Shown here one piece after another: positions 21,993-34,722 of a DNA stretch of 64,000 nucleotides. The stretch comes from Plicaturopsis crispa FD-325 SS-3. Taxonomy: Eukaryota > Basidiomycota > Agaricomycetes > Amylocorticiales > Amylocorticiaceae. Below the pieces are notes generated by a model. That model was not told the origin of the DNA. It ran no database searches and saw only the letters and a program-made list of their open reading frames with translations. The translations under genes were made by a program, and so were the position numbers. Position 1 is the stretch's first letter, and every line of letters starts with the position of its first letter. The DNA lies in assembly GCA_000827205.1 (NCBI GenBank), contig KN832558.1:123462-187461 (forward strand), in the 5' to 3' direction.

Positions 21993-23627
21993 TTGTTCTC
22001 CACGGCGACGAGTGTGTCGGCGAGGATTGGGAACATCCTCAGCGGGGTGTAGGTCGCCACGAACATGATGATGTGAACGATGTCTTTCGTGAAGACGCTG
22101 GGTCCTTTTGGGCCATACGGGACCGGGATGGGCGCATCGGCAATGGCATAGAGGATTTTGTTGACACGGCTCTGCATCTCGTCGATAGTGGGCTCGTAGA
22201 TGGAACATCTTGACGGACCGGCCTGGAGGCAGAAATCATAAAACGAAGCGATAACTGCGTCCGTGTCGACCAGATTGGTTGCCCAATTTGTGGCTCGGTA
22301 GTCGTACGCGTCGTAGACACCGTCGATGATGAGGCGGCCCACTTTGTCTGGGTACATGGCGGCAAAATATTGCCCCAGCACACTCCCGTAGCTCTAAATT
22401 ATGTGCAAATGCAGTCAGAGAGTAACTTGTATCATTTCCTCGCGAATAATGATTGTACTTACAAAGCCCCAGTATTGCAACTTCTCCTGCCCGAGTTTCT
22501 CTACGATATGCAGCATGTCAGTTGCGACACTAGCCGTGCTCATGAATCGCGCAGGTCCCCACTCCTCCGCGGTCCCATTCGGATCCTCCTTGCCATTGCC
22601 GCCGAGTTCCTGTAGACACCGTTGTCCAACGAGTTTCTGCCGACTACGCTCTAGCGGGATTGAGGTGTCGTTGAAGGACAAAGGGCCTGCCTGAGACACC
22701 AGGATGTCATATTGAGACCTGGAGTCAAAGCATCGTGAAGACGGGGTCGTCGCTCCAGTACCGCGAGGGTCGAAGCCCAAAATGTCGTAGGAGGGTCCCA
22801 CAATTTTTGACAGTGCTTCACCTCGGGATTGAACTAGATGTGTTCCTGCACCACCTGGCCCACCGGGATTTACGAGAATAGTACCTATTGAACGATGCAT
22901 AAACGCTCCTACCGACAAGAGTAGACAAATTACATACCTCTGTAATTTTCTCTGTCAGTGGCGGGGATCATGAGGAGGGCAATCTCTGTCTTCGGACTGT
23001 GTGACACGTTCAAGTAGTCGAGTGGGAGACTCAAACGCGCGCATTGTTTGGTTTCGCCGAAACATGGCGTCCATTTAATGTCCTCGGAGGAAGGGAGCTG
23101 CAAATGAAAGGGTTATCAATATTGTTGCAAAACTACGAGACCTGCACCTACTTACCGCGTACCAGTCGAAAATTGGATCTGCACTGTACCCAGTTGCCTT
23201 GTGAGGCTCCCTGCGCAACGTCAGTCTGCAGAGGACTGGCACTCCAAAGATAACGCATAGTAGCCAAGCTAGGAACCGTCCGTGTTTCGTAGTCCGCGGT
23301 TGCGCCAGAGGAGGCTCAGTCCGAAGTTTCAACTCGGAGGTGCTACTCACTAGCTGTTTCTCGTTGTAATCCATGAGTGGTACTAGACAAGCTGTGCAAA
23401 TCGCCGGTATATGTTTTGGGCACGGTTATCTAGGCGACCACGTGGCTATACTTCGTTCAGTACTTACAGTTACTTGAGCCATGGCCCATGGCTCTTCCCA
23501 GAACTACAATCGGTCAAGACATTTAGCTGTTATATTCTTGCCACGTACAAGATGCACAATATGTAGCAGGTTAATGTAAAGAGGAGAGAAACGGTCGAAC
23601 GGACAGGACGAGCGGAATCTCAGAAAT

Positions 23628-25554
23628 TTACTCCAGCAAGTTCGAGGGGAAGGCGACATATCCCTTCCCCTTTACGAAAGTGGCCACAACTGGTCCCTGA
23701 TCCTTTCTCTGCGCCAGATCAGTGTAGAAGTCCGCGTGGGCCTCCCCACTGACCTCCATGTAGACCGGATTCCCGTCCTCCGTGCGCTCGTCTGCGTAGT
23801 AGAATCTACACAGAGCCGTTAATGTGATGCCCAAACAGACATGGCGAAAACACTTACTGAGCGCCCTGGGCCTCGTAGCTCTTTGCGGCGCCTTTGATCC
23901 AATGCAGCGTGCCGCTCTTTCCTACTCCCAGTGCCAGGAGCGAAGGCAAGACGAGGGTGTTCAGCGCATTTCCGGTGAAGATGAAGGTGAGGGGTGCTCC
24001 GGGGATGTGGTAGGACAATGCGGCCTGGGCAGCCGCGTAAGGCGACACGATATTGACATTGAGCGTGGCAGAGAAATTAGAAATTGGGAGCGTAAGCGGA
24101 TTGTTCGGAGTGGTGAAGAACGCCGCCGCTAAAGAAAAAGACAGTCCAGTCAGTATCTATCCGTATAGTTGGCCACGAAAGGAGCACACCATTGTAAACG
24201 ACGACCGCAGGAACGCCCAGCTTCCTTACAACGGTATCGAAGGCTGCCCTAACCAAGAGGGGATGCTCTAAATCGAGTCGGATGGACAGATACCCTTCCG
24301 GAGTGATACCATCGACAGAGGAACGAGAGGACACCGCGACATTGTACCCCTGCGAAGCAAACCGTGCTGCGACCGATTTCCCGACATTGCCGCCGTATCC
24401 CAGTACGAAGACGACAGGCTTTGCAGGGGCCGCTACCGGTGCCTTGGCAGCAGTAGCCTCGAGCTTCCACTCGCTCTTGCTAGCCTCCAAGTAGCTGCGT
24501 GCGGTCGAGAGATCGACACGTCCGTCTTTGTTCTGCGCAAACTCCCGGAAGGGGAGACGTTTGTAGAACTCGTCATTCCCGGTACTCCCAAATTCATCAA
24601 ACCCACTGAGCATGTCAGCGCTTCTGATAACAGGGGAAGGCGTCAGACGACACTAATAGTAATAAAATTCGACGAAGGTGATATTCTGACGTACATAGCG
24701 AGGATTTCACGAGGAGTGTTCGTTCGAGCGGCCGTGTCTGTCAGCCACGCCTCGCGCCCGGCTTTCTCGAAGCGCGCAGGAACACCGTGGACTTCTCCCC
24801 AGGCAGCAATGAGCTCGTCGAAGGTGATCCACCCGGAGGCTGCCGTAATTGTGCTGTACGCGGGGCGCGGCAGCGCCGTCGCGCCCGTCAAAATGCCGCG
24901 CACGAACTTGCCAGTGTCACGGCGAGCGTCGATGTACGGAATATCGACACTCCCGGAAGTAGGCCACGAGAACACGTATGTGCCGTCGGCGTCCCTGGTG
25001 AATTTGTACGATGGGAATGTGTGTAGGTTACTGAGATACCATCCAACGACGAGGTAGGTCGCGGGGAAATTCTGGGATTCAATGTACAGCTTGATGCGGT
25101 TGGAGGCGTTGAAGTGGTATGCGTTGGTGTATTTTCCTAGAGCACCAAGTTCGGGTTAGCGCAGGAATTGCACCGAGTGCATGTACTCACCTTTCGAGAC
25201 AGCCGCAAGGTTGGGCAGCAGCGCATGGATGAAATGGCCAACTTTGTTCTTCCTAGCCGCTTCTACGACCGACTTGCCTATCTCTACCACTTTATCCTCG
25301 GATCCAAAGTCGCCGATGCCGATATTCTCGTACACAGCGTCGACGCCGCGGAGAACTTCGACGAGACGCGCATGGTCGTTGAGGTCCGCTTTGACCACCG
25401 TGACATTGGAGATGCGGGCAGCTTCCTTCGCGGAAGGGGAGTTGGGGTCCCGAGTGAGCGCGAGGACCTTCCAGTCCGGGACCTCGGAGAAGGCGTCGAG
25501 AATGGATCGTCCTTGAACGCCCGTGGCGCCAATGACTGCGAGAATCTTCGACAT
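23628..25554 (-). CDS. NmrA-like and short-chain-dehydrogenase-like fusion protein
   Basis: The first half is an NmrA-type atypical SDR: start MSKILAVIGATGVQGRSILD (dinucleotide-binding GxxGxxG), LALTRDPNS, VVKADLNDH, VYENIGIGDFGSEDKVVEIG, then FVRGILTGATALPRPAY and the C-terminal GFDEFGSTGNDEFYKRL. In the same exon a linker (EATAAKAPVAAPAKP) leads into a second Rossmann fold, VVFVLGYGGNVGKSVAARFA, then NVAVSSRS, APLTFIFTGNALNTL, LALGVGKSGTLHWI and KFYYADER-like FYYADERTEDGNPVYMEVSG, ending KGKGYVAFPSNLLE. I know the second half as a stand-alone fungal NAD(P)-binding protein. No Ser-Tyr-Lys triad is plain in it. About 570 residues, five or six exons. Substrate unknown. Head toward the calcium channel, separated by 1.28 kb. 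Confidence 0.82.
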
Positions 25555-26836
25555 GATTTCAGTATACGAGGATTTGTTAAAAACGTAGGGGTTTGTTTGG
25601 GGCAGACAGCAGTTCTATAGACCAGAAACCCAGGCACTCACTGCTATTTATGCGCTCCGAAAGTCGACACCATTTTCAGGGGTGCAATGCAATATCTATA
25701 ATGGCTTGCATGACTCAGACAACGAATAAAGTCGGAACTTGCACTTGTCGGGGTGAACCAGGATGGCGCGAATGGTCTACCGTTTGTCCCGATTCAAAGA
25801 AAGCCATTGCTTTCGATCATTCGGATGACAAAGACGAAGGTTGAGCTGCTTACCAGATACCAGCTGGCATGCCCATTCGCGTGCGGTACCGTTACCCTCC
25901 AGAGCCAGGTTGCTGTGCACATCTTGCGACTCGGGCATCATGAGCCGCATACGCAAAGCCCTGAAACATTTCTCCTCGGTCGCAGTGTGACTGGCTACTT
26001 CATGTGAATGTCTGGGAGTTGGCGGACGCCGGAAGTCAGTCAAAGCCAGGAGACCAAAATTGAGTTTGACAACGGACTCAACGCTCGCGATAAGCTGACA
26101 AATCAGCAGAATAGCTTCCGTCGTGGCGCCGCAAGAAATGGTAAGTGTTTGCGCTGATTTATTATTTACCCTTTTTCAAGGGAATGCTAGGCCACCCTCA
26201 ACGTTATGTTGGTACTAGTCGGAGTAGTACTGCGGCTCCCTTTGAAGCTCCGGATCAGGCGTGGCTAGTCGCTGCACCTCGAGGAAGCTGCCTACCTATA
26301 CTAGCCTTCAATAATGGCCACAATATTCTTCTGTGAATCCATCCGGCGACTGTAAATGTGAGAGTGTCCTTGGTGCTGTTGTGGTCCCTCGCATCGATAG
26401 ATAGTTGCTGTTGTCCAGGATCACAGAGGTTGTTACGACAATTGCGAGTTCGCGGGAGAAGGGCTGTCCTGCGCCGTGAATGGCGTATGGAAGTACAAAG
26501 CCTTGCCTAGAGTACGAGCGTCCCTGTCGGTTGAAGTGTACTTATGTTGCGCAGTCTGCTGATCCCGTTCTTGTGTATATGAGCTGGGCACGAAGCCAGG
26601 CCAAGTTGAGGCTAAGGCCCAAGGCACAGACATGCTGAACTACTCGGAAGCACGCCTAAATAAGTAAATCCCTTCCCACGATAGCTGTAACTGTGCTCGA
26701 AATTAATTTTGTTGTAAGATCTTGGCAGCGACGGGCGCTGCACATCCCCGTATTCTCTACTTTTCACTACTGTTTTATTGCTTTCTCCTGGCGCGCGCGT
26801 AGGACGGTGCACTTTTGGTAGACTGCTAGCTGCCGC
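25555..26836. other. Long intergenic region between fusion gene and CCH1
   Basis: These 1,282 bp lie between divergent genes and must hold both promoters. Several frames of 60-90 codons exist, none with a recognisable segment. No repeat ends or RNA gene were found. Confidence 0.5.
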
Positions 26837-29800
26837 ATGGAATTTACGCACGTCTCGCTGCATTCACCGTCCAAGAACTCGTCGTCTTCTGCCGTGGACG
26901 TGGTAGGCCTCACAACACCATCAACAGCGCCAGCCTCGGGTCCTTCTTCTCCCTCGCTCGACCCATCTGACAGCAGGAACTCTGTTGCGCGTAAAAGACT
27001 TAGCTGGGGCAGAATAAACATTGGCCAAGACCCGCTGGACGCCTTCCGCCTCGAACTGCCGCCCAAACCCAAGAACTTCGCACGCACCGACAACGCAACG
27101 TCTGACCGCGACGAGGACCCGTTCTATACGCCAACAGATGACCGTGCAATGGCAGGAGGCATGCGCGACTCCACCTTTGGAAATGCCCCGATCGTGAACA
27201 CGCGGTATCCGAGCGTCAGCAGTACGTATTCGACGACCCAGGCCGGACCCTCCTCCGTCTCGCTCATTCCGGACGGCCACCGCGACGACGACGAGGCGCA
27301 CTTGACGAGCAACATGGCGAGCATGGCAGGCACGTCGACCGAGCGCTGGAGCAATGATCCCGCAGACCCCGAACGCACGAGCGGGAGCACTCCCCGGTCG
27401 AAGCGGCGCACGATCCGGTATAGCCTGAGCCCGTCGCCAGGCTCGCGTCTGAAGAATGCGTCGCGATCGCTACGCCGTGCGTCGCTCCGTGTCGTCAATC
27501 TCGCGGGCGTAGGCCTCGAGCAGCAGATCCGCCTCCCTGACGACGATGGCGACGACGGCGACATGGAGTACAAAGGGACGTTTGAGGATGAGGATAAGAG
27601 CACGGTGTATGATTTGAAGAGCAGCTTGCCCATACGAGGGCGGACGCTGGGGTTCTTGGGACCGACGAGTCGGGTGCGGTTATGGTTGTTCAAGTTTTTG
27701 GTCTTCCCGTGAGTACTGCGTATCCTTTGTCGTCAACGCTATCTTCAACCCTCCCGACAGATGGACTGAGCCGTTGATACTGGTTCTGATCATGTTCAAC
27801 GCCGTCGTGCTGACCATACAAGCGTCGCGCTCGCTCACGCTAGCCACGTCCGACGGCACCTCTTCACCGTCGCCCGTGAAGGGGTACTTTCATTCATGGG
27901 AAGACTACGCGCTTTTTGCAATATTTATCGTTTTCACGTACGTGCATTTCACTTCGCCTATCGTCCCCGCTGACCCTCAGCAGCCTAGAGGCTTGCGCGC
28001 GAATATGCGTGTCCGGTTTTGTCCTAGATCCCGACGTTCCTACATCTGCGCTGTTCACCGCGCCATTTGAAGCCTACCCCGAGACGCCCAGTGGTGCACC
28101 CGTCACGCCGAATACGTCATTGGCTAGACAGTCTTCCTTAACGCGAGGCAATACTCTACGGCAGCGGTTTCGGCGGGTGCAGGACAACTTCCTGCGACCT
28201 TTCACCCTCGCAGACCCTCATCTTTCCTCCTCCCGTGTCGGAGAGGCACCATTGTCTAGCATCGATATACCCGTGATCGAGAAAGCGGCTCACAAAGCGC
28301 AGGCCGTCCACCAGCATCTCCGCGACCCCTCCAACCCGACGTTCTTCTCGAAGGCATTGCATTCGGATCGATCAGCGGACACGTTATCGCTGCCGTTTCG
28401 GCTCAGTGTGACCCACGCACACGGGAAGACACACCGACATGTTCCGTACCTCCGGCAAAGTTGGAATAGGATTGATTTTATTGCGGTTGTCAGTTTCTGG
28501 GTCACGTTTGTGCTTGCTATGGCTGGCGTGGAGAGGGGCGCGCATCATATCGGTGTGTTTCGCGCGATGAGCGTCTTGAGGACAGCGAGGCTGCTCACAA
28601 TCACCAGTGGTACAACGGTATGTGTCTGAACGCGTGTCAGACCCAATTTATATTGACCATTGGTTCAATAGACGATCATGCGCTCACTCAAGACTGCCCG
28701 GCCTTTACTCACCAGCGTTGCCTACTTCGTGCTTTTTGCTATGGTTCTCTTTTCGTAAGGCGCACGCGATTTTTACTCATTCTCTGGAGCTGACGTCCTG
28801 CCCAAGGATCATCGGAGTACAATCCTTCAAAGGTTCTTTGCGCCGGACATGCTTTCTCAACCCTACACTCGGCGAAGATTCTGTTCAGCTCCCGAGTCAA
28901 GCCTGCGGCGGCTTTATAGATCCACAGTCGCTCAATGAGACAGGTTATTTGACATTTGACGGTCAATCGACAGGCTCGTCAACCAAAGGTTATATCTGCC
29001 CACTTGGGCAAGTGTGTCAGGTATGCAGCATTTTACTATGACTGGCGAGATGTTTTTTGCCAACAAGATCGTTCACTGTCTAGGAAACAGAGAATCCGGT
29101 CGACAACGTTGAAAGTTTTGATACAATCTATTATGCTGCTTTACAAGTTGTGATAGTTGCCTCTGCAAACGGGGTACGCTGATTTTGCTCCTCCTGATGA
29201 ACGATCCTGACAGTGTATATCATACAGTGGTCGCCGCTAATGTACTCCATGATCGATGCCGAGTTCTTTGTATCCTGTTTCTTTTTCATCGTCTGCATCG
29301 TCGTCCTCAATTTTTGGCTCATAAATTTGTTCGTCGCGGTGATTACGAACACGTTCTCGGCCATCAGGTCGGACACCAAGAAGAGTGCCTTCGGTGCTGC
29401 GCCGTGCGTCCTCCAATCTTCGATGCATATGGTCCCGATGTATTGACAACTCGACATAGGTTGGGGCCCGTTTTAGATGAGCAGGATGAAGGCTGGGACG
29501 TGGCCAAGGGCCGACGAGTGGTGAAGAACGAATGGTTAAAGAGTATATACCACTCCGTGCGGTGGATATGGGTGTTCCTTGCCCTTGCCTCGCTCGTCCT
29601 GCAAGCCACTCGCACTGTCGACATATCGGAAATGCACGCAGATCTGTTGAACTGGGGAGAGCTGGCAATCACCATCGCCTTCGACGTCGAGATCGTCCTT
29701 CGTTTCGCACTGGAATTACCCGACTGGCGGAGCTTTTTCATGCATGGAAACAACTGGTTGGACCTTGTCCTCGCTATTGGATCCAGCATCATCCAAATAC

Positions 29801-32800
29801 CTGTGATATTCCGGTCTCCCGTGTATCCATGGCTGACAATATTCCAACTCGCACGGTTTTACCGGGTTATTCTCGAGGTTCCTAGGATGAGGCCACTCCT
29901 GGTACGGTTTGTTTCGCATAGAGCCTTATTAATACATTGCTGATGTTCTCGTCTAGCTTGCAGTCTTCGGAAACATGTATGGTCTTGCCAACATGTCCTT
30001 GTTCCTCATCCTCGTCAATTTCCTTGCAGCCCTTGTGGCCGTTCAGCTCTTACGCGGCGACGTCGGTGTAGACCAGACCATCAACTTCGGGCAGCTTTTC
30101 AATGCCTTCCTGGGTGTTTACCAAGTTTTCTCGTCGGAGAACTGGACGGACGTCCTCTACGCCGCCGCTTCTGCGGAGATGGCGCTAGGGCAAACCGTCA
30201 TCGTTGTTATATTCGTAGCGGGCTGGATGTTATTCGCCAACTGTAAGTTCATTCACTCCAATATCACAAATGTCCCTAATTTGCTCTGCAGTCATCGTCC
30301 TACAAATGTTCATCGCCGTGATCAACGAGAACTTCGATGTCGCTGAGGAGTCGAAAAAGGGAAAGCAAGCTTCGGACTACTGGGCTACGCATCAGCCGCA
30401 GCAAACCCGGGCAACCTGGATACGCAAGCTAAATCCATATAGATGGGTGAAGGCCAATCCTGTAAAAGTGAAAGTCGAGAATCTACCCGCGAACCTCGTG
30501 CTCCCGATCCAGAAGGCGCTGGTGCAGGATTACACCATGCCTAGGCAAGACGGTCGCTCAAATTCGGTAAGATTCTTCTTCCCCTTGCGTGTTTTCCTTT
30601 CTCACCGTCAGTAGTTGCGATCCACGACTGGTCGCGGACCACGGCACTACTCATCCAAATCTCTGAGTCTTCTTCAACGGCTCTTTGTTGGCGAGACGAA
30701 ATCCAATGATGTTCCGCTGGCTACTCTTCGCAACCCTAGACGCGATTCTGTGGGACCATCAAATCCTAATGACGAAGAGACTGAACGACATCTGTGAGTC
30801 CGTGTATTAGTTTAATCGGACTACTTCTAAAGAGGTGACCCTTGACAGAGAGCTGCTTGCGAACGTCCAATCGGAGGCAGCTGCGGCTGAAGACACTAAC
30901 GACGCCATATACGAACGTCGCGCCCAGAAAGCCGATTTCATACGTGACCACCCATCTTACGACAAATCGTTGTGGATATTTTCCCAGAAGAACCCCATTC
31001 GTCGCCTTTGCCAAACGCTGGTGCAGCCAGCGAATGGGGAGCGCATATTCGGCAGAGCTCATTCGCCGATAGCGCACCCTATGTTTCAGCTCCTCCTCCT
31101 CCTCACAGTTATAGGTGGCATTGTCGTCGAAAGCATTGCTACGCCTATATACCGACGCCAATACTTCATGACGCACGGACTGGTGCGAGGAGCATGGTTT
31201 GAGATGGCCGAGATGGCCTTCAATCTGACTCTGCTCGTCGAATTCCTTATCAAAGTTATTGCTGATGGCTTTGTGTTCACCCCGAACGCATACTTGCGAA
31301 GCATCTGGAACGTTTTGGACCTATTCATCCTTGCTGGTCTTCTGGTCAACGTCACGACTACTCTGATCTTCATCGGTGGACTCAGCCGCATCACTCGCTC
31401 CTTGAAGGCACTACGCTCCCTCCGCCTGATTACTCTCATTGACAGGATGCGCAATACTTTCCAATCGTTGATCATCTCCGGAGCAACGCGTATACTCGAC
31501 GCTGCCATCCTCGCCATATTGTACATGATTCCTTACGCTGTCTGGGGTCTCAACATTTTCAACGGCGTCATGAACGAGTGTAACGACACCAATGCGACTG
31601 GGATGGCGGATTGCAACAACGAATTTGTCAACACAGTCTACGGTGACTCGTTCGGATTTCTAACCCCGCGGGTCTGGGATAATCCTTCACCGTCGACGAC
31701 TTTTTCTTTCGACACCTTCCGTTCCTCATTATTGATCCTCTTCGAAATTGTTTCCCTCGAAGGATGGATCGATGTCATGTCCGTCGCGACCAGCATCACA
31801 GGCGCGGGACAGCAGCCTGAGACTAATGCATCCCAAGTCAATGCTATATTCTTCTTGATATACAACTTGATGGGTGGTGTTGTTATTTTAACCCTTTTCG
31901 TCAGGTGCGTAGAACATTCTCGGAATGTAATAGAGATGGCTGACAGTTTTTTTAGTATCATCATTGGCAACTTCAAGTCAAAAACAGGGACCGCCTTCTT
32001 AACTCAACCTCAGAGGGAATGGATAGACCTTCAAAAACTGATCAAGCGACAACGGCCGTCCAAACGCCCTCGCGTACGACCTACCTCTGCGATACGGTCG
32101 TGGTGTTTCGATCGCGCGGTGCACAAGCATGGCTGGTGGTCTAGATTGATGACGCTACTATTCATTGTCCATATATTTGCGCTGATGTATGCTCATTTGT
32201 CGTCTATACGCTGCCCGATGCTGACGTCCCGTACAGGACACAAACTTTCACCGTTCAGAGTATCGCTGACTCCATCCGAAGTACGTCCAATCTCGCTCCC
32301 CAGTCCCTTCCGTGTTAAAGGCCGTGGGTTCTTTAGATGACTTCTTCTTGGTGTTAACGTTCGTCTATGTCATCGATATCACTGTGCGCTTCACTGGTCT
32401 TGGTTGGCGAAGCTTCCGCGCCAATGGATGGAACATGTTCGATATCGCTGTCGGAGGGGGAAGTTTTGCGACAACTCTTATCGTCCGCTTCGGGTCTCCT
32501 GGCTTCGTCGTTCAACAACTTCAGAAGTTGTTTCTGGTCAGCATTGCATTCAAACTAGTTCAGAGAACGAACAGCTTGAATACCCTGTTCAAAACTGCAA
32601 TGTAAGTTCCTTGTTTAACTATCGTTTCAACTACTTATACTGTCAATGCAGGGCAAGCTTGCCGGTCATTCTCAGCCTTTTGGGCCTGTGGCTCATACTG
32701 TTCATATTTTTTGCCACCCTTTTCGTCGAGGTCTTCAGCATGACGAAGTGGAACTCGGCGGAGACACGAAGTCAGAATTATTCCACTATGGGTTCGGCAC

Positions 32801-34452
32801 TAGTCATGCTCGCATTCATGAGTACCGGGTGAGTGACTTAGATATACCACGACGTTGAACAGGGTTCTCATTTGATAATAGGGAGGGTTGGAACCAGTAC
32901 ATGCATGATTAGTGCGTATGCGATGCAAATGTTGGCCCTAGCTGAGCTCTGAGCAACCTTACCATTTTAGCGCTTTGGTTTATCCGAGATGCACAAATTC
33001 TTCTGCCATCGACCCAGACTCTGACTGTGGGAGTATTGGATGGGCCTTCACATTATTCATAGCCTGGAATCTTCTCAGCATGGTATGCAAGCCCCAAATG
33101 ACCATATTTTCTCATGCTGACGATTTTCTCAGTACATCTTCGTGAATATGTTCACTGGTAAGCCGGATTTGTTTCACCACTATGACTCAAAATGAATAAC
33201 ATCCCCTTCCATTAGGTGTTGTTGTTGAGAACTTTTCGTATGTATTTCAAACCACGGGTGGTGCCAAGTCTATCACCCGCGAGGAGATGCGCGCATTCAA
33301 GAAAGTATGGGCCCAATTTGCCAACCAGAAGACAGGGTATCTAGAGCGTAGCCGCTTCGTTCCGTTCTTCGGGGTGAGTCTGGCTCCACCTTGGTTTCTG
33401 GCCAACATTGATTGTATACTCCTCAGAAATTGAGCGGCGTCTTTGAGGTCAGGATATATCCCGTTGAAGCGGTTATCCCGAACATCCTCGCCGCCAGTAG
33501 GGACGCAGGCGGCGAGTCTGGTTATGCCTTCAAACCAGCTACTGTGGCTGGCATAGACTTGAAGAGGCTCAACAAAACTCTCGATGGTATCGACTATGCG
33601 AGCATACGGAGGCGACGGAGCATCTACTGTCGGCTGTATCATGAAGCCAGTATCTCCCACCAACACGGACGGGGCATATCATTTACGGATATGTTGATGA
33701 TGTTGGCGCACCATAAACTAATTGTTGATAGAGAAGCTTTAGTGTTAGCATATTCATTCGCTTATTCTGTTCGGTGCACTGACACTATCTGCAGCTTGAA
33801 GGATCTGGTCGTCAGAACGGAAACAAACAAACTTGTCACAGATCTCGTCAACTTGGATCGGGTCCGTTCACTCCTCAGGATGATCACTCTTCGCCGCCGC
33901 TTCTTGGCACATAGGGACAGAGTGCGGATGTCAAACCAGGGTACGCCGATTTTACAGTGTTTATAACGACAAAACTGGAATGTCCTCTCTTTCTAGACAT
34001 CCCGGCAATTGTTGTGGACTCGCTCCCAACAACCCCGCCTCCCCTCTCGACTTTAGATATTGCCTCAGCCTCGCGTGACAGCAACTACGGCTCGCCCAGT
34101 CCGTCATCTCCTGGGACTGCGTGGCGTTCTCCGGACGCATCTTTCGGGATGGACTTGAGCTCTCGAGGACTGCAACGAGCTCGACGTACAAGTGATATCA
34201 GCATGTTATCGGGTGATCTAGGGAATCGCTTCTCGTAAGTCCATCACATGTGTAGTTATGCCTCAGAGCTGATGCTCCCTCCAGCAGGGACGTCTCACCC
34301 TCAAGGGAGGAGGATGCACACGAGGTCATATCGTCCATGCAAAACTCCATGTGGGGAGGTGTGTACTGTTCACTTATCTGCTTTTCTTCGGACGCTTAAT
34401 GACCATTCTCATAGAAATGATGGCGGAGGCTGAAGAGGAAGAGAACCGGTAG
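26837..34452 (+). CDS. CCH1: High-affinity calcium channel alpha subunit Cch1
   Basis: Four-domain voltage-gated-like Ca2+ channel that works with Mid1 in the plasma membrane during calcium depletion, stress and mating. Start [18 protein letters not shown] opens a long polar N-terminus with phosphorylation-rich Ser/Thr. Domain I begins [17 protein letters not shown] and has the pore segment VIVASANGW; domain II has SLEYQVF-like [14 protein letters not shown]; domain III has [15 protein letters not shown]; domain IV has LAFMSTGEGWNQYM. The pore residues are thus N, E, E, E. S4-like segments include [13 protein letters not shown] and [20 protein letters not shown]. After domain IV comes an EF-hand-like region ([18 protein letters not shown]) and a Ser-rich tail ending [10 protein letters not shown]. 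More than fifteen small introns. No break found. By far the largest gene here. Confidence 0.93.
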
Positions 34453-34722
34453 CATACGGTCAGCACCCCCCAGGACATTAGCCATTCATCGGACTACTTG
34501 CACTCATTTGGAATGTTATCCACTTACTTGCTTATTTGTATCTCGTATGCACAGTATATTAGAACGCATCTGTACTTCCTGTCTTTTGTCATAGTTGTCA
34601 TCGTGCATATATACCCTAATTTGCGAAAGGGATAGCAGAACTGAGGCCTGAGGTTGAAAGCAGATCGAAAGTGTCATGAATATGATAAGTAACATGGAGT
34701 GAAGTCGCGTAGAGCGAGTAAA

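Larger units (their letters stand above)
17513..23374 (-). pseudogene. S33 (TAP-like) serine peptidase gene split by a DNA transposon
   Basis: An alpha/beta-hydrolase peptidase of the tripeptidyl-aminopeptidase type. The N-terminal half (23374 to 21993) starts MDYNEKQLVSS, has a membrane anchor or signal (FLAWLLCVIFGVPVLC), then TILVNPGGPGGAGTHLV (oxyanion region), YDILGFDPRGTGATTP, and the nucleophile elbow GFSYGSVLGQ across an intron. The C-terminal half (18141 to 17513) has the acid residue region PLLVISPQFDPVCPL and the catalytic His in KSYGHCSI. A 3,851 bp element lies between them, after residues LADTLVAVEN. Counting the 7 bp target copy once, the host frame runs straight from VAVEN into NASAIAALG with no lost base. 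Neither half shows another break, so the insertion looks young. Any protein would need the element excised. Confidence 0.85.

Noticed and set aside
31086-31976. Minus-strand frames of 112-146 codons inside CCH1
   Set aside because: Antisense shadows of channel domain III; their translations are the reverse of the membrane helices.
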